Assembly (NCBI GenBank): GCA_011043375.1
Contig: DQYP01000223.1
Span: 1 to 5,273 of the forward strand
Length of the DNA: 5,273 bases
DNA from: Thermotogaceae bacterium
GTDB taxonomy: Bacteria > Thermotogota > Thermotogae > B21-G9 > HyVt-16
Direction: 5' to 3'
In this document: positions 1 through 5,273 of the stretch, piece after piece
Layout: each line of letters starts with the position of its first letter
Position numbering within the stretch: position 1 is the stretch's first letter
Translations under genes and position numbers: made by a program
The notes under the pieces: model-generated
Databases searched by the model: none
The model's input: the letters and a program-made list of their open reading frames with translations, nothing else
What the model was told of the DNA's origin: nothing

Positions 1-20
1 GTAAATTTGAAAGAAAATAC

Positions 21-1115
21 ATGATATTACTTTTATTCTATTTATTTCTTGCTCTAGTTGTATCATTTCTCTGTTCAATAATGGAAGCCGTTCTTCTTTC
101 AACACCACAATCCTTCTTGATTGTTAAGTATGAAAATGGAAATGCCTGGGCAAAATTATTTGTTGATTTAAAAACCAATATTGATAAGCCTTTATCTGCA
201 ATTTTATCATTAAATACAGTAGCGCATACAGTTGGTGCAGCTGGAGTTGGAGCGCAAGCAATTAAAGTATTTGGTGAAGCTTCTTTTGGAATTATATCAG
301 CTATTTTAACAATTTTAATTTTGGTAATCACAGAAATAATCCCAAAAACGATTGGAGCCAGATATTGGAGAAATCTGGCCATGATCTCTTCACGAATTAT
401 AAAAGTCATGATAATTATAACCTATCCATTAGTTATTATGTCAGCAGTCATTACGAAACTTATTTCAAAAAAAAATCAAGAGCAAACTACCAGTAGAGAG
501 GAAATTGCAGCATTAGCAAATATAGGAGCGGATGAAGGCATTTTTTCAAATAAGGAACATAAAATAATTCAAAATTTACTTCGGCTCAAGAATGTGAAAG
601 TAACAGGAATAATGACACCAAGAGTTGTTGTTGCTGTCGCCGATGAGAAATTATCTCTAGAAGATTTTTTCAAGAATAAAGATTATTTAAAGTTTTCTCG
701 CATCCCAATATATTCAGAAAATGATGAAAACATAACAGGGTATGTTTTCAGGCAGGAAGTTTTTGAAAAACTGGCAGAAGATCAACATGATTTAAAACTG
801 AAAGATGTTAAACGAGAGATAGTTGTAGTTCCAAATAGTATAAGACTATTTGCATTGTGGGAAAAATTATTGGAAGAAAAAGAGCATATTGCATTAATTG
901 TAGATGAATATGGTGGTTTAGACGGAATTGTAACAATGGAAGATATTATTGAAACTATGCTAGGTCTAGAAATAATTGATGAAACCGATACCATAGTTGA
1001 CATGCAAAAATATGCAAGGGATAGGTGGAAGGAAAGACAGGTTAAATATAATATAATCGACAAATTAAATAAACAAGACGAAGAAAAAACGCCACCTAAC
1101 ATTGAACTGTGGTAA
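21..1115 (+). CDS. CNNM/CBS-pair membrane protein, CorC/HlyC-like divalent-cation transporter family
   Basis: Likely an inner-membrane protein involved in Mg2+ (or Co2+) export or homeostasis, by family resemblance to CNNM/CorC proteins. The N-terminal half is a CNNM (DUF21) domain. It has a hydrophobic segment at about residues 1-25 ending in the family-type SIMEAVLLS, a second around 58-80 (ILSLNTVAHTVGAAGVG), a third at 88-108 running into TEIIPKTIG with the conserved Glu105 and Pro-Lys, and a fourth at about 126-147. A cytosolic CBS pair follows: CBS1 at about 197-255 (IMTPR, then FSRIPIY) and CBS2 at about 266-318 (ALIVDEYGGLDGIVTMEDI). A conserved-looking tail, DETDTIVDMQKYARDRW, comes next. 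There is no C-terminal CorC_HlyC domain, and 364 residues fits the short subfamily. The ATG at 21 opens directly into the first membrane helix; upstream is A-rich with no clear ribosome binding site. The last residues (about 356-364) lie where the odd downstream DNA begins. The family call is firm; the transported ion is inference. Confidence 0.93.
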   Translation: MILLLFYLFLALVVSFLCSIMEAVLLSTPQSFLIVKYENGNAWAKLFVDLKTNIDKPLSAILSLNTVAHTVGAAGVGAQAIKVFGEASFGIISAILTILILVITEIIPKTIGARYWRNLAMISSRIIKVMIIITYPLVIMSAVITKLISKKNQEQTTSREEIAALANIGADEGIFSNKEHKIIQNLLRLKNVKVTGIMTPRVVVAVADEKLSLEDFFKNKDYLKFSRIPIYSENDENITGYVFRQEVFEKLAEDQHDLKLKDVKREIVVVPNSIRLFALWEKLLEEKEHIALIVDEYGGLDGIVTMEDIIETMLGLEIIDETDTIVDMQKYARDRWKERQVKYNIIDKLNKQDEEKTPPNIELW

Positions 1116-1375
1116 AATCCACCACCACCATAGCTAACAAACGGAGTTTCCCACATTTCAACAGGACATAAACATTAACTGGAAATTTTTAAATTTGAAC
1201 GTAGCTAATTAAGGGAAGCTTTCAACCGAATGATTGAAAAATGACTGACTTTAACGATTTTGTTTTCAAGCCCAAAAGCTATCGCACATTGCACACATTT
1301 GCAAATCACACAAGCCAACCCTCAAACTAAAATTTGCAAAAGAGTACAATTAACAAACGCACGAATTAACTGTGG
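1105..1375. repeat. Nested pairs of short direct repeats (AACTGTGG and TAACAAACG)
   Basis: AACTGTGG occurs at 1105-1112, overlapping the last codons of the CNNM gene, and again at 1368-1375. Inside these, TAACAAACG occurs at 1135-1143 and 1351-1359. The outer pair could be a target-site duplication around a 255-bp insert (1113-1367), but I see no terminal inverted repeats and no coding sequence in the insert. An 8-bp match somewhere in about 300 bp is expected fairly often by chance, and a 9-bp match is only moderately unlikely. The repeats are directly visible; their meaning is inference. Confidence 0.35.
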
Positions 1376-1423
1376 GGATTTAGAAACCCAGAATAATAAC
1401 CATGAATTATAAAATAATCAACG
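1116..1423. other. Gene-free convergent intergenic region with A/C-skewed, repeat-bearing sequence
   Basis: This 308-bp gap separates the converging CNNM gene and the lipoprotein gene. I see no credible open reading frame, tRNA or structured RNA in it. My hand count for 1261-1360 on the plus strand is A 41, C 27, G 11, T 21, a marked skew unlike the coding sequence around it. It contains ATTTGCAAAT, a perfect 10-bp palindrome, at 1297-1306 with a second ATTTGCAAA at 1332-1340; TAGCTAA at 1131-1137 and 1202-1208; and an inverted repeat TTTCAA/TTGAAA at 1220-1239. No hairpin here is followed by a convincing T-run on either strand, so I cannot point to a terminator for either gene. Confidence 0.6.
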
Positions 1424-2545
1424 TTATTTGCACCGCCTCCAAACATCAATTGTCGACTTAAACAGGTCTGATTTTGGAGTGTGACCAAAAGGATCGCCGG
1501 AAAAATCCTCATCTATCCACCAAAATCTGTAAGGAGCATTTCCTCCTGATTGAACGCTGAAACAAATATGCCTCCCTGTATTAGGGTCTTTTAGAACATA
1601 ACGACCGCTATGCATTCCTGGAATATAAAGATAATCGCCAAATGTGAGTGATTGCGTATCTGATACTTCACAATAATAATTTGCAAGCATAAGAGTTGTT
1701 GCTTCTGTACTGGCATTTAATGATGATTCTTGTTCATCGTAGTAAAACTCTCTTGCAGCACCATGACATACTTCGTTATCACCAACAATAGGGAATGTGC
1801 TAACTTTTTCATTAAGCCAATTAGAGAATAAATCTTGTAGGTCTATCCAAACTTCAGTTTGTGTTCCAATAATTTCAGCCAGCCTATTTGTCATTGTTTG
1901 CTTGTTAAATCCTGTTGCGAAATATGACACAATATTGGTTGAGTTTTGGTTGCTGGCCAGTATCTCAATTCTCAAGGCATCACGTTCTTCATAGCCCGGT
2001 ATAAGGCAATCTCCAGGGACTTCTATCTGAGTAATCCGCAGTTGAATATTTGGGTCTAAGGATGGTGGGTCATCAAATGGAAAAGGCCCTCTAAATGGTT
2101 CTTGTGATAGCGATAAATTCCCTGAACTTTCCAGCAACATTTCTTCCAACCATTTCAAATAACCTAAAGCTTCATGACCTTCAATTATAGGCAGATTATA
2201 AGGATCGAAATTAATAGTTGATGGCAAACCATATTCACTATTGTCTTTAGCCGTAATTGAACAATCTGAGGGTAATTTTCCAGCTTCAATAGCGTTTATC
2301 ATAGCCTCACGTTTTTCTTTAAGTGGAACAAAGCGTATGAACTCATTAAACCATGCTAAAAAATGATCTCTTGTTAGTGGTGCAACATCCAGGTTTTTAG
2401 AACTAATTTCTGCATTTGCATTGTCTATTGCTATATCGATAGCGTCTTTATCACCTTCTTCGGGATTTATAGTTTTTTTATCACAAGCACTTTGTAGAAT
2501 AAACAAGCTTAATACTATTGTTACTAAAATTACTTTTGTTCTCAT
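1424..2545 (-). CDS. Putative lipoprotein of unknown function, possible papain-like or NlpC/P60-like C-terminal fold
   Basis: I do not recognise this 373-residue protein. It starts with a basic end (MRTK), a hydrophobic core to about residue 17, then LQSAC with Cys21 as the probable lipidated residue. Gln at position -3 makes the lipobox non-canonical, but the pattern still fits a lipoprotein better than a SPase I substrate. Residues 22-50 are polar and probably a linker. Residues 55-140 look helical (HFLAWFNEFIRF, ALGYLKWLEEMLL). A Pro/Asp/Phe-rich stretch follows at 150-165. The last third holds EVCHGAAREF (Cys260), GDYLYIPG (Gly303-Asp304), GRHICF (His326) and FWWIDED (341-347). That order resembles the Cys helix, Gly-Asp strand and His strand of NlpC/P60 or papain-like hydrolases, but similarity is weak. 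Seven cysteines in all (21, 95, 180, 260, 292, 328, 372), so disulphides are an alternative role. The ATG at 2545 gives the signal sequence directly. The gene lies 147 bp downstream of the barrel gene, with its own candidate promoter. Confidence 0.8.
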   Translation of the reverse strand: MRTKVILVTIVLSLFILQSACDKKTINPEEGDKDAIDIAIDNANAEISSKNLDVAPLTRDHFLAWFNEFIRFVPLKEKREAMINAIEAGKLPSDCSITAKDNSEYGLPSTINFDPYNLPIIEGHEALGYLKWLEEMLLESSGNLSLSQEPFRGPFPFDDPPSLDPNIQLRITQIEVPGDCLIPGYEERDALRIEILASNQNSTNIVSYFATGFNKQTMTNRLAEIIGTQTEVWIDLQDLFSNWLNEKVSTFPIVGDNEVCHGAAREFYYDEQESSLNASTEATTLMLANYYCEVSDTQSLTFGDYLYIPGMHSGRYVLKDPNTGRHICFSVQSGGNAPYRFWWIDEDFSGDPFGHTPKSDLFKSTIDVWRRCK

Positions 2546-2599
2546 TAAATTATTTTTTTGAACTTATTAAACGCCCTTACGGCTTATTTGTTATCCTTT

Positions 2600-2630
2600 A
2601 TTATAGTTTTTTAACAATCGTTAATGACAA
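2600..2630 (-). promoter_or_regulatory. Candidate promoter of the lipoprotein gene with palindromic operator-like spacer
   Basis: On the minus strand, TTGTCA (2630-2625) is followed after 19 bp by TATAAT (2605-2600). Transcription would start near 2593, giving a leader of about 48 nt. The spacer contains TTAACGATTGTTAA (2624-2611), which is symmetric at 12 of 14 positions (TTAACnATnGTTAA) and could bind a dimeric repressor. The usual Bacteroidota promoter form (TAnnTTTG near -7, TTG near -33) is not matched at the -7 element, although the wide spacing is compatible with that class. The motifs are visible; promoter activity is inference. Confidence 0.4.
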
Positions 2631-2634
2631 TTCT

Positions 2635-2670
2635 TGAAAAGTAGTTTTCAGAGATTTAATATCTAAAACT
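2635..2670 (-). terminator. Possible weak terminator hairpin after the barrel gene
   Basis: On the minus strand AGTTTT-AGAT, a 5-nt loop, then ATCT-(CTG)-AAAACT (2670-2643) can form a bulged 10-bp A/U-rich stem, followed by ACTTTTC. An overlapping alternative, TGAAAA-CTAC-TTTTCA (2650-2635), competes for the same bases. Position, 23 bp beyond the barrel gene's stop, is right for a terminator. The stem is almost free of G-C pairs and the T-run is only four bases, so the call is weak. Confidence 0.27.
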
Positions 2671-2692
2671 TTCATTCTTTATTTGAGTTTTC

Positions 2693-4012
2693 TTAAAACA
2701 AGTAATTTACAATAACATAAAAACCGCTGTTCCCATCCCTGTTATCAGTTGCAAACCCGTAATTAAAGCAAAGTATAAAGTTTTCATTTATGGCAAAGTC
2801 AAGGCCCAAACCAAAAGTTGAATGTAATGATTCATCACCTGCAATAATGTTTATGTCGTTCGGAATATTCGCTGTCGGATATTTGTATTTCTGAGTTATC
2901 AAACCCATATCAGCAAAAGGGCTCAACGCAATGTATAAATCTTGTTTGAAAAGAATGGTTCGGTAAAATTTCCAGCGAACCTCAAAATTGGCATAAGCAA
3001 ATCCATCCCCCACAATCCTGTTTCGCATTATACCTCTCAAAGTCCTTGAGCCTCCCAAACCGTCACGGGTTGGCCTGTTGGAATAATAGACAAATGGCAA
3101 CATATAGAAGGGTATATCACCGCTTAATTTTAGCTGGTATCCAACTCTGTATGCAAAATTCATTTTCTCTTTAATCAATGTAAAATACTGACGATGAGTT
3201 AATACTAACTGAGAGAAGGAATAATCATTAGCTAAAAATGCTGGTGCATATTGAATAAACATTTCCGACCATAAACCACGCATCGGATTTGCCTCATTGT
3301 CACGTGAATCGTAAACTAACCCAAGTTTCAATATGTTTGTATTGCCCCCGTTTTTTTGTTCGGGAGTTATAATTCCCCAATCATAATAGTTGTCATACAA
3401 AGTGTTTACATCCGGTAACTTTTCTGAATCATCCCTTTTTTTGTTTAATTTATCAATATCTACTGTTGCAATATTTGCATAGTAAAGGCCAAAACCTGCA
3501 ACCAGCCAAAGTTTAGTTTTTTTAATATTGTACTGAAAATCTGCTGTGAGCCTGAAAAGTTGCCGTTTTTGTTTATAATAAACTTCCGTAATGTAATCTG
3601 CATTATCCCTTTCGGTGAAACCTGCATTATACTCAGCCTCATAACCATTAAACCCAAAAAAATCAAGTGTTTGTTCAGTCAGGTACGCAAAGTCGCTGGT
3701 TATCCTGAAACCTTCAAATAAAACACCTGAATCGTAAGTTAACTGGTTTGTGCCACTTCCCCTGGTTGAGCGCGAAAACTCAATATAAATGGAATGTTTG
3801 TAATTTGGATAAATAGTACCATCGCCATAATGATATAAATTTGCCACTGCACCATACTGAAAACCAACATCTGCATCATACCCCAAAACAGGAAAAGCAC
3901 CAAAGCCCCAACCTTTTTTTGTTTTTACGGCAGTAGTATCTGTTTCCTGTGCAATAAGGCCCAGACTTAAACTTTGCAGAAATATTAATAGTATTATTGT
4001 ACTACTTTTCAT
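2693..4012 (-). CDS. Omp85/BamA-type outer-membrane beta-barrel protein (bacterial surface antigen family), no POTRA domains
   Basis: Probable outer-membrane beta-barrel of the Omp85 superfamily (surface antigen D15-like barrel). A signal peptide spans residues 1-21 (hydrophobic core, LIA before Gln22, the A-Q junction common in Bacteroidota). From about residue 36 onward the sequence alternates hydrophobic and polar residues in strand-length pieces to the C-terminal aromatic end VNYLF, the usual outer-membrane insertion signal. Family-like landmarks are LGLVYDSRDNEANPMRG (230-246), and GLGGSRTLRG (318-327) followed by the barrel strand ANFEVRWKF (341-349). The latter corresponds to the conserved loop-6 motif, with Leu-Arg-Gly in place of the usual VRGF/Y. 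At 439 residues there is room for a 16-strand barrel but none for periplasmic POTRA repeats, so this is unlikely to be BamA itself. An extracellular-looking polar loop lies at about 184-224. The gene starts 17 bp after the upstream enzyme gene and is probably co-transcribed with it. Cargo and partners are unknown. Confidence 0.85.
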   Translation of the reverse strand: MKSSTIILLIFLQSLSLGLIAQETDTTAVKTKKGWGFGAFPVLGYDADVGFQYGAVANLYHYGDGTIYPNYKHSIYIEFSRSTRGSGTNQLTYDSGVLFEGFRITSDFAYLTEQTLDFFGFNGYEAEYNAGFTERDNADYITEVYYKQKRQLFRLTADFQYNIKKTKLWLVAGFGLYYANIATVDIDKLNKKRDDSEKLPDVNTLYDNYYDWGIITPEQKNGGNTNILKLGLVYDSRDNEANPMRGLWSEMFIQYAPAFLANDYSFSQLVLTHRQYFTLIKEKMNFAYRVGYQLKLSGDIPFYMLPFVYYSNRPTRDGLGGSRTLRGIMRNRIVGDGFAYANFEVRWKFYRTILFKQDLYIALSPFADMGLITQKYKYPTANIPNDINIIAGDESLHSTFGLGLDFAINENFILCFNYGFATDNRDGNSGFYVIVNYLF

Positions 4013-4029
4013 TTCAATAATTATATTAC

Positions 4030-5244
4030 TCAGTTTTCATTCTGTGTATTTAATAGTGCCAGCATAAACCCATTACCTTTCAATGTTCCGTAATAACCTT
4101 CATTTACACTTTCTTCATTGTATTCTAAAACAGAATCCGCGGCATTGTCAGGTTTGAAAATAATAAATGGAACGGCATCCCTTGTATGTGTTTTTATGTC
4201 GCATGGTGTTGGATGGTCAGGGATAAGAGCAATAGTAACCGGTTCATCCATCTTTGCTGTTTCTTTCATAATATACTTTACAACCCTACTGTCAAGATAT
4301 TCTATTGTCTTTTTCTTTAATTCGTAATCACCTTCGTGACCTGCTTCATCACTGGCTTCAATATGAAGGTAAACCAAATCAACCTCTTTAAGGGCATCAA
4401 CAGCAGCTTTTGCTTTTCCCTCATAATTTGTAGTATATAAACCGGTTGAGCCTTTAACTTTAACTGCTTTCATTCCGGCATATTTGCCAATCCCATATAA
4501 TAAATCAACTGCTGATATCATTGCACCAGAAACGCCATACAATTCCTGCAAAGTTTTCATCTTTGGTTTTATTCCGGGCGACCAGGGCCATATTGAATTA
4601 GCAGGATCTTTACCTTCTGAAACTCTTTTTTGATTAACAGGATGTTTACTTAGTATTTCTTGCGATTTGAAAATAAGATTATTAAGAAGGTTTGATAATG
4701 CCACATCATCATCAACAGGTTTTACAAGTACATCCTTAAATAGTGATCCCGGCACATCGTGAGGAGGCGTACACTTCACATTGTTTTTCTCTCCCTTTAT
4801 TACCAACAAGTGACGATAACTCACGCCCGGGTAAAACTTCACTTTCTCCGTTTCCAGTTTATCCTGTAAAACAGTAATTAATTCCTTTGCTTCCACATTA
4901 CTGATGTGTCCTGCTGAATGATTTTTGATTTTCTCATTTTCAATACATATAAGATTGCAACGCATAGCAATGTCAGTATCTTCCAGTTCAATGCCCATAC
5001 TTGCGGCTTCCAGTACACCCCTGCCCTGATAGACTTTCTTTACATCATACCCTAGAACAGCCATATTGGCAATTTCACTGCCTGGGGGCATATCATCAGG
5101 AACTGTAATAAGCCTTCCACAGCGTCCTTTTCTACATAACTCATCAATATTGGGAGTATTGGCAGCCATTAATGGGGTTTTGTTTCCAAGTTCGGCTATT
5201 GGCCTGTCTGCCATTCCATCGCCAAGAATGATAATATATTTCAT
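4030..5244 (-). CDS. apgM: Archaeal-type cofactor-independent phosphoglycerate mutase / proposed homoserine kinase
   Basis: A cytosolic member of the alkaline-phosphatase superfamily, related to ApgM. These proteins either interconvert 3- and 2-phosphoglycerate or, in bacteria lacking ThrB, are proposed to phosphorylate homoserine for threonine synthesis. All expected catalytic and metal-binding positions are visible: Asp9 in ILGDGMAD; the nucleophile Ser56 in PPGSEIANMAVLGYD; His162 in TPPHDVPG; Asp299 and His303 in EASDEAGHEGD; Asp343-His344 in IPDHPTP; and His353 in KTHTRD. The IWPWSPG segment at 218-224 and the region from 230 to 260 match the bacterial proposed-homoserine-kinase subgroup as I remember it. 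At 404 residues it is full length for the family. The ATG at 5244 places Asp9 at the usual distance from the N-terminus; the upstream 29 bp show no strong ribosome binding site. It is the first gene seen of an operon continuing into the barrel gene. A threonine-pathway neighbour could lie beyond the window. The enzyme family is near certain; the choice between the two activities is not settled. Confidence 0.93.
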   Translation of the reverse strand: MKYIIILGDGMADRPIAELGNKTPLMAANTPNIDELCRKGRCGRLITVPDDMPPGSEIANMAVLGYDVKKVYQGRGVLEAASMGIELEDTDIAMRCNLICIENEKIKNHSAGHISNVEAKELITVLQDKLETEKVKFYPGVSYRHLLVIKGEKNNVKCTPPHDVPGSLFKDVLVKPVDDDVALSNLLNNLIFKSQEILSKHPVNQKRVSEGKDPANSIWPWSPGIKPKMKTLQELYGVSGAMISAVDLLYGIGKYAGMKAVKVKGSTGLYTTNYEGKAKAAVDALKEVDLVYLHIEASDEAGHEGDYELKKKTIEYLDSRVVKYIMKETAKMDEPVTIALIPDHPTPCDIKTHTRDAVPFIIFKPDNAADSVLEYNEESVNEGYYGTLKGNGFMLALLNTQNEN

Positions 5245-5273
5245 TTGTAATTACTTTTAAGATATGATTTGAA

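Larger units (their letters stand above)
2546..2692 (-). other. Lipoprotein 5' intergenic region (end of upstream operon plus leader)
   Basis: These 147 bp separate the stop of the outer-membrane barrel gene from the start of the lipoprotein gene, both on the minus strand. The part next to the barrel gene carries overlapping inverted repeats that may end the upstream transcript. The middle carries a promoter-like pair with a palindrome. The last stretch before the ATG is A-rich without a Shine-Dalgarno sequence. A short GCC/GGC inverted repeat with a 5-nt loop lies near 2573-2583, in the predicted untranslated leader; it is too short to call a regulatory structure. Confidence 0.5.

Noticed and set aside
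38..409. Minus-strand open frame of 123 codons opposite the CNNM membrane domain
   Set aside because: It is fully antisense to a well-recognised domain and has no family-like motifs of its own.
1094..1143. Integron attC-like core (ACCTAAC at 1094-1100, then AGCTAACAAACG)
   Set aside because: ACCTAAC fits RYYYAAC, but no GTTRRRY partner exists in the following gap and the second site does not fit the core consensus. There is also no integrase in the window.
782..1156. Minus-strand open frame of 124 codons opposite the CNNM gene
   Set aside because: It is antisense to a clearly conserved CBS domain, and its Ser-rich translation is typical of a shadow frame.
1220..1239. Bidirectional terminator from TTTCAA/TTGAAA
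   Set aside because: The stem is six A/U-rich pairs with an 8-nt loop and no T-tract on either side in the correct orientation.
1113..1367. MITE or IS remnant with terminal inverted repeats
   Set aside because: The ends of the segment bounded by AACTGTGG are not inverted repeats of each other and no transposase fragment is visible; only a weak insertion hypothesis is kept among the findings.
1371..1392. Terminator hairpin for the lipoprotein gene (GGG...CCC around TTTAGAAA)
   Set aside because: The stem is only three or four pairs with mismatches or a bulge and is not followed by a T-run on the minus strand.
1..5273. CRISPR array, tRNA, rRNA or phage genes
   Set aside because: No regularly spaced repeats, cloverleaf-like sequence, rRNA signature or phage-type protein was seen on either strand.

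Overview
The window is AT-rich DNA that looks like the chromosome of a member of the Bacteroidota. The start codons lack recognisable Shine-Dalgarno sequences and sit behind A/T-rich leaders. The homoserine-kinase/phosphoglycerate-mutase-like protein carries the IWPWSPG form that I associate with Bacteroidales-type members of its family. The CNNM/CBS protein is of a short type common in this phylum. The exact lineage cannot be fixed from the sequence.

Layout: one gene on the plus strand (21-1115) encodes a CNNM-plus-CBS membrane protein of the CorC/HlyC-like divalent-cation transport group. It converges on a minus-strand block across a 308-bp gap (1116-1423). That gap is the most unusual DNA here: it has no gene, is strongly A/C-skewed on the plus strand, and contains several short repeats. 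The minus-strand block, read from right to left, contains three genes. First is an alkaline-phosphatase-superfamily enzyme, annotated either as archaeal-type cofactor-independent phosphoglycerate mutase or as proposed homoserine kinase (5244-4030). After 17 bp comes a POTRA-less Omp85/BamA-type outer-membrane beta-barrel (4012-2693). After a further 147 bp, with its own candidate promoter, comes an unrecognised 373-residue lipoprotein (2545-1424).

How the genes relate: the 17-bp spacing implies that the enzyme and the barrel are co-transcribed, although no functional link is evident. The lipoprotein is probably a separate transcription unit. Its leader holds a TTGTCA/TATAAT pair with a near-perfect palindrome filling the spacer, which would suit regulated expression. 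Its C-terminal third has a Cys...Gly-Asp...His arrangement that weakly suggests a papain-like or NlpC/P60-like fold.

I found no convincing new multi-gene system, CRISPR array, tRNA, rRNA or insertion sequence. The items most worth a second look are the lipoprotein, its promoter/operator, and the skewed repeat-bearing gap.
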